A DNA stretch of 64,000 nucleotides from the NCBI RefSeq assembly GCF_040096075.1, contig NZ_JBBMFJ010000010.1, forward strand, positions 1 through 64,000, written 5' to 3'. Below are positions 9,057 through 17,412 of the stretch, piece by piece; position 1 is the first letter of the stretch; every line of letters begins with the position of its first letter. The translations under genes were made by a program, and so were the position numbers. The notes beneath the pieces are model-generated. The model had not been told where the DNA came from. It worked only from the letters and a program-made list of their open reading frames with translations, and ran no database searches. The DNA comes from Brotaphodocola faecis. Lineage in GTDB: Bacteria > Bacillota > Clostridia > Lachnospirales > Lachnospiraceae.

Positions 9057-9833
9057 TTAAAACAGACCTGTGTACCATTCAGTCACAATTCGCCCATATA
9101 ATACCATAAAAAAGCAGGCTGCCGCAATAGCAGGGCCGAACGGAATGCGTTTCTTCTTATAGAAAAGCGCAAACACAAGCCCCAGAAGGCAGCTTAAGAT
9201 CAGATAAAACAAAATTTCCCAGGCGGAACCCAGATAAAGCCCGGTCATAAAAAACAGTTTGATATCCCCGCCGCCCAGGCTTTCCTTTCCGGTCAGCTTG
9301 TCAAACAGAAGGGATAAGAGCAGCATACCGCCTGCCAGCGCTGTTCCCAGAAGCAGACCACGCAGAAGCACACGCAGCGGATCTGGCAGAAACCAGACTG
9401 TCACCAGAAATACCAGACAGCCCGCAAGCTGCAGCCGGTCCGGGATGATGTAGCGGTGCAGATCCGTGAGACTCATGGTCAGAAGAATAACTCCGAGCAG
9501 GATTCCCCGCAGACTGAGCACGGAAATATCATAGCGGTACACCACCAGGCAGCAGCCAACTCCCGCCAGAAGCTCCGTGAAAAAGCACTCTGCCGGAACC
9601 TTCGCGCCGCAGTAGCGGCAGCGGCCCTTTAAGAAAAGCCAGGAAAGCAGCGGAACCAGATCCGCCGCCCCCAGCACATGCCCGCAGCTGTCACAATGAG
9701 ACCGCCCCGAAAGGGCTGACTCCCCGGTAAGCAGGCGCGAAGCCAGACAGGCTGAGAAGCTGCCGAGGCAGGTGCCAAGGAGGAAGGTTACTGCGAGCAT
9801 GTAGATGGTGAAACCAGTGCTGATATGTAACAT
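9057..9833 (-). CDS. pilD: Prepilin leader peptidase / N-methyltransferase PilD
   Basis: This is a 258-residue polytopic membrane protein of peptidase family A24. Two CxxC pairs (Cys47/50 and Cys72/75) mark the zinc-binding methyltransferase loop. The two catalytic aspartates lie in SLTDLHRYIIPDRL (Asp124) and GGGDIKLFF (Asp190, the GxGD motif). It cleaves the leader from the pilins encoded around it and methylates the new N-terminus. It is placed between the pilin genes and pilM, with an AAGGAG site before the ATG. Confidence 0.9.
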   Translation of the reverse strand: MLHISTGFTIYMLAVTFLLGTCLGSFSACLASRLLTGESALSGRSHCDSCGHVLGAADLVPLLSWLFLKGRCRYCGAKVPAECFFTELLAGVGCCLVVYRYDISVLSLRGILLGVILLTMSLTDLHRYIIPDRLQLAGCLVFLVTVWFLPDPLRVLLRGLLLGTALAGGMLLLSLLFDKLTGKESLGGGDIKLFFMTGLYLGSAWEILFYLILSCLLGLVFALFYKKKRIPFGPAIAAACFFMVLYGRIVTEWYTGLF

Positions 9834-9896
9834 TGCAGTTCTCCTTCCTTATTCTTCCAGTCGTTTTCTTCTATACCTGTTTCTTCTATGTAACCC

Positions 9897-10454
9897 TTAA
9901 GAAGCGCTGCTGGAACCTGCGTTCGGACCAAAAGGATTGCTGTTGGAGCCCTTATATCCAATCTCATCCGCATCGGTATAATAAGGCGCGGTCTGTATCA
10001 TCGCGCTGTTTCTTTCCGTCATGTCCTTCGCGTTTCCTACATAGATGATAATCTTATCACAGACCTTCGTTTTCGCCTGATCACTGAAGTATCTTCCCCA
10101 GGCGTTGAAATTCTGCGTTTTTCCATCGTATGTGTAAGTAGCATTGTTAAAGCCTTTTCCGGATGCACCGATCTCGATTGCTCCGGACTTTACGTCATAT
10201 ACAAAATAGGAAACATCCGTATCGTTTTTGACGGTGGTCATGTCCAGTTTCGAGGTGTCATCGTATAGAGCCGCCACAACCGCTGCTCTCGCCGCACGGA
10301 TGTTGGCTTTGTTGGCCGCAATGATGGCCTTTCTCCGCTGTGCTGTAAATATCGGAATGCTGACTGCCACCAAAACGCCTATAATAGCAACCACCACAAG
10401 GAGTTCCGCCAATGTAAAACCAGATTTATTTAACTTCGATAATTTTTCTCTCAT
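9897..10454 (-). CDS. Type IV pilin / pseudopilin
   Basis: The 185-residue product has the leader NKSG|FTLAELLVVVAIIGVLVAVSIP, a textbook prepilin signal and N-terminal helix, then an alpha-beta pilin head. It resembles the next pilin upstream through its first 60 residues (KANIRAARAAVVA) and ends in a Gly/Ser/Asn-rich tail. It is read from the same leftward unit, but a stem-loop separates it from the upstream pilin gene, which may lower its expression. It may be a second major subunit or a minor one. Confidence 0.8.
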   Translation of the reverse strand: MREKLSKLNKSGFTLAELLVVVAIIGVLVAVSIPIFTAQRRKAIIAANKANIRAARAAVVAALYDDTSKLDMTTVKNDTDVSYFVYDVKSGAIEIGASGKGFNNATYTYDGKTQNFNAWGRYFSDQAKTKVCDKIIIYVGNAKDMTERNSAMIQTAPYYTDADEIGYKGSNSNPFGPNAGSSSAS

Positions 10455-10538
10455 GTTTTCCCCCTTGTAATCAGATTCTATGGTAATCTACTACACTCTT
10501 ATTGAGCAAAACCGGGCATCTTTTTTCCATATAGTAAA

Positions 10539-10564
10539 GAGAGGATGGGAAACCCCATCCTCTC
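10539..10564 (-). terminator. Intra-operon stem-loop after the major pilin gene
   Basis: GAGAGGATGGG and CCCATCCTCTC form a perfect 11-bp stem with a four-base loop. On the leftward transcript it is followed only by TTTACTATAT, a poor U-tract. It is therefore likely a partial terminator or a 3' stabiliser that leaves more message for the upstream pilin than for the genes below. Confidence 0.6.
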
Positions 10565-10587
10565 ATCCACTGTATGTGGTTTCAGAA

Positions 10588-11022
10588 TTATTTTACATAA
10601 ATAACTACACTACCATCATCCTTAGTAGTATCAACACCTGTATTGTTATTGGATTCTACAGTAGATGCCTTAACAGAAACCTCGATTTCTGTATAACGTT
10701 TATCATCGTCCGCTTCGTCAATGGTTTTTACATTTGCATCGGTAAGATTAAGTTTAACAATGGACTTTGCAATTCCATTGTTTAAATCGTACTCATAGTA
10801 TTTTTGACCAGTTTCACCATCAGTCATATACTGTGCAACTGCTGCTGCCTTCGCAGCTCGCATGTTTGCCTGGTTAGTTGCCTTTCTTGCCTTACCCAGC
10901 TGAGAGGTAAACACCGGAATAGAGATTGCAACCAGAATACCTACGATTGCTACTACTACCAGCAGCTCTGCCAGGGTAAAACCTTTTTTGTTCTCACGGA
11001 ACTTCTTCAGTAAGTTCTTCAT
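10588..11022 (-). CDS. pilA: Major type IV pilin
   Basis: The 144-residue product has the leader MKNLLKKFRENKKG followed by FTLAELLVVVAIVGILVAIS, then a short pilin head. I start at the second ATG because AAAGGAG lies ten bases before it but only two bases before the first (nine bases further upstream). Its short head, its position as first pilin of the cluster, and the flanking stem-loops suggest the most abundant subunit, although this is inferred. Only this gene and the next pilin have the canonical major-pilin signal. Confidence 0.82.
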   Translation of the reverse strand: MKNLLKKFRENKKGFTLAELLVVVAIVGILVAISIPVFTSQLGKARKATNQANMRAAKAAAVAQYMTDGETGQKYYEYDLNNGIAKSIVKLNLTDANVKTIDEADDDKRYTEIEVSVKASTVESNNNTGVDTTKDDGSVVIYVK

Positions 11023-11058
11023 AAAAATCATACTCCTTTGTAAACTTTTTATTTCTGA

Positions 11059-11078
11059 ACGGGACTTCTGCGTCCCGT
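11059..11078 (-). other. Short perfect hairpin in front of the major pilin
   Basis: ACGGGAC and GTCCCGT form a seven-base stem with a six-base loop in the gap between pilC and pilA. There is no U-tract, so it is not a terminator. It could be an RNA processing or stability site at the 5' end of the pilin message. Confidence 0.4.
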
Positions 11079-11126
11079 ATCATTCTGTTTCCTTTGCTGT
11101 AACGCTCCCACTCACACTCCCGGACC

Positions 11127-12344
11127 TTACATCAGATCGTACATGGTGAAGATTGGCAGATAAATGGATATGACAATGATTCCCGCAAAGATGGACAGCA
11201 GCACCAGCAGTGTCGGCTCCAGCATGGCTAAGAGTCGTTGCACCCGGTAGTCAGCCTCGTTGGTGTAATAGTCAGCCACGTTCTCCAGGGTTTCTTCCAG
11301 CTCACCGGTTTCCTCTCCCACGGCGCACATGTCGATCATGGTCTGTGGGAAGCACGGTTTGCCTCTCAGACAGTCGGAAAGGGTCCGGCCCTGTTCAATG
11401 CCTTCCTTCATGGAACGGACTTCGGTTTGGAATAACGCATTGTCCATGACCTTGGCTGTGGTGTCTATGGCCTGATCCAGCGTGATACCGGCTGCCAGAA
11501 GCACCGACATGGTGTTTGCGAACTGAGCTGCCGCGTTCATCCGGTTGATGGTTCCGATCAGCGGAAGCTTTAACGCAAGCTGTGCTTTCTGAATCTTGCC
11601 GTTTTCCGTTCTGCTGTAGGTTGCGGAAAGAAGTTTCAGTCCCAGCAGCACGGCCAGCATCAGAATCCACCACTTTGCGAAGAAATCTGAGGTACCGATG
11701 AGCATTCGGGTGATCAGCGGAAGCTCTCCGCCCAGATCCGCGAATACATCGGCCAGTGTCGGAATCACCTTGGCCATAACCACAATGACTACCACCACCG
11801 CTATGGCAATGACAAACATCGGGTAGGTCAGGGCGCCTTTGATTTTTTCGGTGGTCTTGTAAGCCTTGTCGTAAAACTTGTATAAGCGGTCGAAGGACTT
11901 GTCCAGCGTACCGGACTGCTCTCCCGCACGGATCGTCTCAATAAAGGTTAATGGAAACCGCTCCTGATATTGTTCCAGCGCAGCCGCTACGGTGCTGCCC
12001 GCAGCAACCTCTTTCCCAGCTTCTTCCATAACCTTGCGCAGCCGCTTGTCGCTGCACTGCCCGGCCAGCATCTGCATGGCTCTTGCCACGGACATACCGG
12101 AACGAAGCGTAATGGCAAACTGGGAACACAAAATAGAGAGGTTCTTGGCACTGATTTTTTTATTTCCAATCTCCGTTTCCAGGATATTAGCAGTTTTCTT
12201 TTTCTCGGCCTGACGGCTGATACTTAAGAGTACCGGGTAATTGTCACGGATTCGGGATGCAGCCGCTGTCTGATTTTCTGCCTGAAGCACTCCGCGGACT
12301 TCTTTCCCGTCCCGGCCGAGCGCCCGATATGAAAAATTCGGCAT
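11127..12344 (-). CDS. pilC: Type IV pilus platform protein PilC (GspF family)
   Basis: The product of about 405 residues has the two tandem T2SSF domains of the inner-membrane platform. Membrane helices are visible near the middle (VIAIAVVVVIVVMAKVIP and WILMLAVLLGLKLLS) and at the C-terminus (LLVLLSIFAGIIVISIYLPI). Conserved AVGEETG and AGEQSGTL segments mark the two repeats. PilC couples the PilB/PilT motors to pilin insertion. I use the ATG eight bases after GGAGG; a TTG 15 bases upstream overlaps the ribosome site and is not a likely start. Confidence 0.88.
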   Translation of the reverse strand: MPNFSYRALGRDGKEVRGVLQAENQTAAASRIRDNYPVLLSISRQAEKKKTANILETEIGNKKISAKNLSILCSQFAITLRSGMSVARAMQMLAGQCSDKRLRKVMEEAGKEVAAGSTVAAALEQYQERFPLTFIETIRAGEQSGTLDKSFDRLYKFYDKAYKTTEKIKGALTYPMFVIAIAVVVVIVVMAKVIPTLADVFADLGGELPLITRMLIGTSDFFAKWWILMLAVLLGLKLLSATYSRTENGKIQKAQLALKLPLIGTINRMNAAAQFANTMSVLLAAGITLDQAIDTTAKVMDNALFQTEVRSMKEGIEQGRTLSDCLRGKPCFPQTMIDMCAVGEETGELEETLENVADYYTNEADYRVQRLLAMLEPTLLVLLSIFAGIIVISIYLPIFTMYDLM

Positions 12345-12418
12345 TGTTTTTTCCTCCAAACCCTAACATTACCAAAACTTTATGAGAATCACAAGAGCTT
12401 TTAGCACTCTGTAACGTA

Positions 12419-12447
12419 ATCTTAACATCAGCAGAATTGTTTGTAAA
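12419..12447 (-). promoter_or_regulatory. Candidate sigma-A promoter of the pilC-pilin unit
   Basis: On the minus strand TTTACA and TAAGAT are separated by 17 bases, about 75 bases upstream of the pilC ATG and downstream of the pilT terminator. It explains how the second pilus unit is expressed. The match is moderate (five and four of six consensus bases). Confidence 0.4.
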
Positions 12448-12574
12448 GAAAAGCATCAGGTGCTGTATGGATTGTACTAAAAAAAATACATTTTTCATGA
12501 CAAAAACTGCCGCAAAAAAGAAAAAAGACTTGCAAATTTTCCGCAACCACTCATATCATTCCGCTGTATAAAAG

Positions 12575-12614
12575 GAAAAAAGCAGAACCCCATCCAAAAT
12601 GGCAGGATTCTGCT
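12575..12614 (-). terminator. Rho-independent terminator after pilT
   Basis: AGCAGAATCC pairs with GGGTTCTGCT (one G-U pair) and is followed on the minus strand by TTTTTT. It follows the pilT stop codon by a few bases and divides the pilus locus into two transcription units. Confidence 0.75.
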
Positions 12615-12619
12615 CACTT

Positions 12620-13675
12620 CTAAAACATCATTAAACTTTTGCTCATCTCGCCCGGGTCATCCGCTGCCTCCACCGCGGTCTCCGGCATAATGATTCCCTT
12701 GTTTGCCAGCTCCAGCAGGAAATGATCCATCGTTACGGAACCATCCTTCGCTCCGGATAGCAGATAGCTCTGCATCTGCGGGGTCTTGCCATCGCGGATC
12801 AGATTTCTGATGGGCGGCGTAATCATCATGAGCTCGCAGGCGGCGGCGCGGCCACGGCCTGTAGCTCTCGGCACCAGCTGCTGAGCCAGCACGGCACGCA
12901 GAGTCATGGACAGCTGCAGGCGGATCTGGGGCTGCTTGTTCTCCGGGAACACGCCCACGATTCGGTCAATGCTGTCCACCGCGGAATTGGTGTGAATGGT
13001 GGAGAATACCAGATGGCCGGTCTCCGCTGCCATCAGCGCCGTCTCAATGGTCTCCGGGCTTCGCATCTCTCCGATGAGAATAACATCCGGGTCTTCCCGG
13101 AGCGCCGCGTACAGTCCGTGTTCATAATCTTCCACGTCCATCCCCACCTCTCTCTGGTTGATGATGGCACGCTGCGGCGTGTATACATACTCGATCGGAT
13201 CCTCCAGGGTGATGATATGCAGCGGGCGGTTGCGGTTGATCTCGTCCAGAATTGCCGCCAGCGTGGTGGATTTACCGCTTCCGGTCTCACCGGTCACCAG
13301 CACAATGCCCTTGTTCCAGCGGGAAAACTGGCGCACCGCCTGGGGCAGCCCCAGATCCTCCAGCTGCGGAATCGTGTTGCTTAAGATTCGAAGCGCCGCG
13401 GACACGGAGCCCTGCTGGCGGAACAGGTTGATTCGGATGCGCCGCCCTGCGATGGTGGCAGAAAAATCCAGCTGTCCGATCTCTGCTATTCTTTTTAAAT
13501 GTTCTCCCGCCAGCTGACGGCCGTACTCCTCGCAGTCCTCATGGGACAATACGCCCTCGGTCAGAGTCATAACCTGTCCGTCAATGCGGCATTTGGGCGG
13601 AAGGCCCGCGATCAGATGCACATCCGACGCGCCTTCCCCTGCTGCCATTCCAATCAAATCTTCTATATTATACAT
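12620..13675 (-). CDS. pilT: Pilus retraction ATPase PilT
   Basis: The 351-residue product is a secretion ATPase of the PilT branch. It has a short N-terminal PAS-like domain, Walker A GETGSGKS near residue 129, an Asp box at LEDPIEY, the Walker B segment DVILIGEMR and a His box at FSTIHTN. Near the C-terminus PIRNLIRDGKTPQ matches the AIRNLIRE motif required for retraction in PilT proteins. The ATG used here follows AAGGA at five bases; another in-frame ATG lies 15 bases upstream. It follows pilB closely, so these cells probably retract their pili (inference). Confidence 0.9.
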   Translation of the reverse strand: MYNIEDLIGMAAGEGASDVHLIAGLPPKCRIDGQVMTLTEGVLSHEDCEEYGRQLAGEHLKRIAEIGQLDFSATIAGRRIRINLFRQQGSVSAALRILSNTIPQLEDLGLPQAVRQFSRWNKGIVLVTGETGSGKSTTLAAILDEINRNRPLHIITLEDPIEYVYTPQRAIINQREVGMDVEDYEHGLYAALREDPDVILIGEMRSPETIETALMAAETGHLVFSTIHTNSAVDSIDRIVGVFPENKQPQIRLQLSMTLRAVLAQQLVPRATGRGRAAACELMMITPPIRNLIRDGKTPQMQSYLLSGAKDGSVTMDHFLLELANKGIIMPETAVEAADDPGEMSKSLMMF

Positions 13676-13696
13676 AGGATTCCTTTCCATTTCCGC

Positions 13697-15376
13697 TTAC
13701 AGTGTTGTTAAGGTGCGGATCATCTCATCCACCGTAGTGGTTCCGTTCTCCACCAGCTTTGCGGCGTGCTCCGACATGGGCACATAGCCGCTCTCCTGCT
13801 TTGCTGTCTCCATAAACCTACGGCGGTCCGCTCCCTCCAGAATACAGCGGCGCAGGCCTTCCTGAATGGTCATGACCTCAAACACACCGATTCGTCCCCG
13901 GTAGCCGGAGCGGAAGCACTGGTCGCATCCGGCGCCCTGCCAGTATTTCTGGCCCGGAATATCCGGCAGCCCGGCCAGTTCCAGAGCCTTCTTCGGCGGC
14001 ACGATCTCCTGCTTGCAGCTTGGACAAATGCGGCGCAGGAGGCGCTGGGAAATGACGCCACGCAGGCCTGCCGCGATCAGATACGGCGGCACACCCATGT
14101 CGCGCAGGCGGTCAATTGCGGAAATGGCATCTTCCGTATGCACCGTGGTGATGACGAGGTGTCCGGTCATAGCCGCGCGCATGGCGATCTCAGCGGTCTC
14201 GCCGTCACGGATCTCACCGACGCAGATGATATCCGGGTCCTGACGCAAGATGGAGCGCAGGCCGGAGGCAAAGGTCAGTCCGACCTTCTCATTGATCTGT
14301 ACCTGGGTCGCCCCCTTGATGTGATACTCCACCGGATCCTCCAGTGTGATCAGGTTGGTGCGGTCGGAAAGAAGTTCGCGCACCAGGGTGTACATGGTGG
14401 AGGATTTACCAGAACCCGTCGGACCCACGATCATGATGACGCCGGAGGTCAATCCCAGCAGCTTGTCAATCTTCGCGTCCTCCAGTGGCGGAATGCCAAT
14501 GCCGCGGCGGTTTAAGGATTCTTCGTTGCGGCGCAGGATTCGGATAACTACCTTCTCGCCGTAGATGGTCGGCAGTGTGGAGGTTCGCATATCCAGGTCG
14601 GTGCCCTTCATGGGAAGTACGGCACGGCCATCCTGGGGAATTCGTTTTTCCACGATATCCAGGCGGGACATAATTTTCAAACGGGAAATGACAGAGTCCT
14701 TCAGTTCTCCCGGAATAGTCATGATGCGGTGCAGCTGTCCGTCAATACGCATGCGGACCACCATTTCCTCCTCGTTCGGCTCAAAATGGATATCGGAGGC
14801 GTTCTCGGAGTAGGCACGCTCAATGATGGAATTGACCAGGCGCACCATCGGAGTGGCATTTTCCTGATTTTCCTGGGTTCTCGCCGCTTCCTGCTCCTGG
14901 GTGGCCGCACTCTCCGCGCGGATCTGGGCCATAGCCTGAGCTGCGCCCTCATTGCCGTAGAGGACGTTGATGGCACGCTTTACCGCCGGTTCCGAAGCGA
15001 TCATCGGCACAATGCGCTTCCTGGAAGTACGCTGTGCCTCCTCAATGGCCATGAAGTTCAGCGGGTCTGCCATGGCCAGAAACAGCTGGTCTTTGGAGAT
15101 GCGCACCGGAACTACGTTCATGCGTTTCGCCAGGTTCTTCGGCACATACTGGGACATCTCCGGCGCAATGTCGATCTTGGTTAAGTCAATGTAATCGATA
15201 CCAAGCTGCATGCGCAGGGCGTCAATGAGCTGTCCCTCCGTAATGAAATTATGTTTGATCAGAATCGTTCCCAGACGCTCTTTCTCCTTGGACTGGAATT
15301 CCAGGGCTTCCTTTAACTGATCCTGTGTGATCAGCCCAAGCTCCAGAAGCATATCGCCTAATCGTTTTGTACGCAT
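13697..15376 (-). CDS. pilB: Pilus extension ATPase PilB (GspE family)
   Basis: The 559-residue product starts with a MshEN/T2SSE N-terminal domain (about residues 1-140), has a charged Gln/Glu linker, then the ATPase core. Walker A is GPTGSGKS at 318-325, Walker B DIICVGEIRD near 382-391, and LEDPVEY and TTVHTED are the Asp and His boxes. Four cysteines (451, 454, 484, 487) form the zinc site typical of PilB/GspE and absent from PilT. The start is the ATG eight bases after AAGGAG; an upstream ATG 78 bases earlier has no site. It is the first gene of the locus. Confidence 0.92.
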   Translation of the reverse strand: MRTKRLGDMLLELGLITQDQLKEALEFQSKEKERLGTILIKHNFITEGQLIDALRMQLGIDYIDLTKIDIAPEMSQYVPKNLAKRMNVVPVRISKDQLFLAMADPLNFMAIEEAQRTSRKRIVPMIASEPAVKRAINVLYGNEGAAQAMAQIRAESAATQEQEAARTQENQENATPMVRLVNSIIERAYSENASDIHFEPNEEEMVVRMRIDGQLHRIMTIPGELKDSVISRLKIMSRLDIVEKRIPQDGRAVLPMKGTDLDMRTSTLPTIYGEKVVIRILRRNEESLNRRGIGIPPLEDAKIDKLLGLTSGVIMIVGPTGSGKSSTMYTLVRELLSDRTNLITLEDPVEYHIKGATQVQINEKVGLTFASGLRSILRQDPDIICVGEIRDGETAEIAMRAAMTGHLVITTVHTEDAISAIDRLRDMGVPPYLIAAGLRGVISQRLLRRICPSCKQEIVPPKKALELAGLPDIPGQKYWQGAGCDQCFRSGYRGRIGVFEVMTIQEGLRRCILEGADRRRFMETAKQESGYVPMSEHAAKLVENGTTTVDEMIRTLTTL

Positions 15377-15444
15377 ATGTTCTTCTCCTTCAAAAAATCC
15401 CGCTGCTGTCTGCAAAATGCGGTTGCAGCGGCAAGTCTGATATG

Positions 15445-15473
15445 AGCATAGCACATTTTTCCGGCTTTTTGAA
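15445..15473 (-). promoter_or_regulatory. Candidate promoter of pilB-pilT
   Basis: TTCAAA and TATGCT are separated by 17 bases and the -10 is preceded by TGC, an extended -10 element. It lies about 70 bases before the pilB start and after the terminator of the upstream operon. Confidence 0.45.
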
Positions 15474-15497
15474 TCTTTTCCGGCAGAAAATGCGTGC

Positions 15498-15531
15498 AGA
15501 AAAACAGCGCGGCTGTTTTTCGCCGCGCTGT
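15498..15531 (-). terminator. Rho-independent terminator after the purO-purH-thrH unit
   Basis: ACAGCGCGGC and GCCGCGCTGT form a perfect ten-base stem with an eight-base loop, followed on the minus strand by TTTTTC. Confidence 0.85.
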
Positions 15532-15553
15532 CTATTATCGTTTCTGTTCTGTT

Positions 15554-16153
15554 TTACACCGCTGCCTTAATCGCTGCCAGCAGCTCATCATAGGTCTCAT
15601 ACGCCGGGAGATCCGGGTTGTCGTTTTTGATCTGGTCGGTGCTCTTAAAGAGGAAGCCGGCCTTGCTGGCGCGGATCATGCCAAGGTCGTTGTAGCTGTC
15701 GCCGCTGGCAATGGTCTCAAAGCCGATGGACTGCAGCGCCTTGACGGTGCTGAGCTTGGACTGCTCAATGCGCATCTTAAATCCGGTGATCTCGCCGTCC
15801 TCCGCTACTTCCAGCTCGTTGCAGAAAATAGTCGGCCAGCCCAGCTTTTTCATAAGCGGCTTTGCGAACTGGGTGAAGGTGTCACTGATGATGATTACCT
15901 GTCCCAGCTCCCGAAGCTCGTCTAAGAACTCTCTTGCCCCCGGCATCGGGTCAATCTTCTCGATGGTCTCCTGGATCTCTTTTAATCCGAGTCCGTGCTC
16001 CTTTAAAATGCCAAGGCGCCATTTCATCAGCTTATCGTAGTCCGGCTCATCGCGGGTGGTGCGCTTTAACTCCGGGATGCCGCTGGCCTCCGCGAACGCG
16101 ATCCAGATTTCCGGTACTAAAACTCCTTCCAGGTCCAAACAGGTAATAAACAT
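15554..16153 (-). CDS. thrH: ThrH-like phosphoserine phosphatase / homoserine phosphotransferase
   Basis: This 199-residue HAD-superfamily protein closely matches the ThrH pattern. It has MFITCLDLEGVLVPEIWIAF, in which the first catalytic motif is DLEGV rather than DxDGT, then IIISDTF (motif II Ser/Thr), a motif III Lys and SGDSYNDLGMI (motif IV). ThrH was described in Pseudomonas as removing phosphate from phosphoserine and passing it to homoserine. The start is the ATG eight bases after GGAGG. It is 61 bases downstream of purH and probably on the same transcript, which would tie a serine/threonine-branch enzyme to ZTP control (inference). Confidence 0.8.
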   Translation of the reverse strand: MFITCLDLEGVLVPEIWIAFAEASGIPELKRTTRDEPDYDKLMKWRLGILKEHGLGLKEIQETIEKIDPMPGAREFLDELRELGQVIIISDTFTQFAKPLMKKLGWPTIFCNELEVAEDGEITGFKMRIEQSKLSTVKALQSIGFETIASGDSYNDLGMIRASKAGFLFKSTDQIKNDNPDLPAYETYDELLAAIKAAV

Positions 16154-16214
16154 CTTTTCATCCTCCAATTCATGTTTTCGTAATCCACCAGAACGCAGGA
16201 GTTTCCATGCTTTT

Positions 16215-17393
16215 TTAGTGGTGGAACAGGCGGATGCCGGTGAAGGCCATCGCCATGTTGTATTTGTTGCAGGTCTCGATCACGTTGTCATCGCGAACGG
16301 AACCGCCCGGCTGCGCAATGTATTTCACGCCGCTCTTATGTGCGCGCTCGATATTGTCACCGAACGGGAAGAAAGCGTCGGATCCCAGTGCCACATCGGT
16401 CATCTGATCCAGCCATGCACGCTTCTCCTCCTTGGTGAATACCGGCGGTTTTACCTTAAAGGTCTTCTCCCATACGCCATCTGCCAGCACATCCATGTAC
16501 TCGTCGCCAATGTAAACGTCAATGGCGTTGTCGCGGTCCGCACGCTTGATACCGTCCACGAACTGCAGGTTCAGCACCTGCGGAGCCTGGCGTAAAAACC
16601 AGTTGTCTGCCTTCTGGCCTGCCAGTCTGGTGCAGTGTACGCGGGACTGCTGGCCTGCGCCGATGCCAATGGCCTGACCGTCCTTTGCATAGCAGACAGA
16701 GTTGGACTGGGTGTATTTTAAGGTGATGAGGGAGATCACCAGATCGATCTTTGCCTGATCCGGGATTTCCTTATTCTCGGTTACGACATTAGCCAGCATC
16801 TCTTTGTTGATATCCAGGTTGTTTCTGCCCTGCTCGAATACCACACCAAACACCTGCTTGCGCTCAATTGGCTCCGGCTCGTAATCCGGATTGATCTGGA
16901 TCACACAGTAATTGCCTTTTTTCTTCTCTTTTAAGATTTCCAGTGCCTCCGGCTCATATCCCGGCGCAATGACACCGTCGGATACCTCACGCTTGATGAG
17001 CTTTGCGGTGGAAACATCACAGACATCGGACAGGGAAATAAAATCTCCGAAGGAGGACATACGGTCTGCGCCGCGGGCTCTCGCATAGGCGCTGGCCAGT
17101 GGGGAAAGTTCTCCCATATCGTCTACCCAGTAAATCTTTGCCAGAGTCTCGGAAAGCGGCAGACCCACTGCTGCCCCGGCCGGAGAAACGTGCTTAAAGG
17201 AAGCTGCTGCCGGAAGTCCTGTAGCTTTTTTTAATTCACGGACTAACTGCCAGCCATTGAAAGCATCTAAGAGGTTGATATAACCAGGTCTTCCGCTTAA
17301 AACCTGAAACGGAAGATCCTTGTCGTTGTGCATGAAAACTCTTGCCGGTTTCTGATTCGGGTTACAGCCATATTTTAATTCCATCTCGTTCAT
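16215..17393 (-). CDS. purH: Stand-alone AICAR transformylase (PurH C-terminal domain type)
   Basis: The 392-residue protein covers only the formyltransferase half of PurH, without the N-terminal IMP cyclohydrolase domain. Recognisable segments are ELKYGCNPNQKPA, SFKHVSPAGAAVG (the conserved K-H pair of the active site), SFGDFISLSD and QPGGSVRDDNVIE. It adds the last formyl group to AICAR from 10-formyl-THF in purine synthesis. It lies 19 bases after purO, so the two halves of the usual bifunctional PurH are separate, adjacent genes here. The ATG has GGGAG at eight bases. Confidence 0.9.
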   Translation of the reverse strand: MNEMELKYGCNPNQKPARVFMHNDKDLPFQVLSGRPGYINLLDAFNGWQLVRELKKATGLPAAASFKHVSPAGAAVGLPLSETLAKIYWVDDMGELSPLASAYARARGADRMSSFGDFISLSDVCDVSTAKLIKREVSDGVIAPGYEPEALEILKEKKKGNYCVIQINPDYEPEPIERKQVFGVVFEQGRNNLDINKEMLANVVTENKEIPDQAKIDLVISLITLKYTQSNSVCYAKDGQAIGIGAGQQSRVHCTRLAGQKADNWFLRQAPQVLNLQFVDGIKRADRDNAIDVYIGDEYMDVLADGVWEKTFKVKPPVFTKEEKRAWLDQMTDVALGSDAFFPFGDNIERAHKSGVKYIAQPGGSVRDDNVIETCNKYNMAMAFTGIRLFHH

Positions 17394-17412
17394 CTTCGTA
17401 TCTCCCTTTCCC

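Noticed and set aside
12360..12572. TTGTCA and TACAAT before pilC as a promoter
   Set aside because: The spacing is 21 bases, too long for sigma-A; a nearer TTTACA-17-TAAGAT pair fits better.
13766..14515. Plus-strand open frame of 249 codons
   Set aside because: It lies entirely inside pilB on the opposite strand and has no ribosome site or recognisable domain.
414..15376. Type II secretion system instead of type IV pilus
   Set aside because: PilM, PilN and PilO and a PilT with the retraction motif favour a pilus. No secretin or GspC/L/M genes are present, as expected without an outer membrane.
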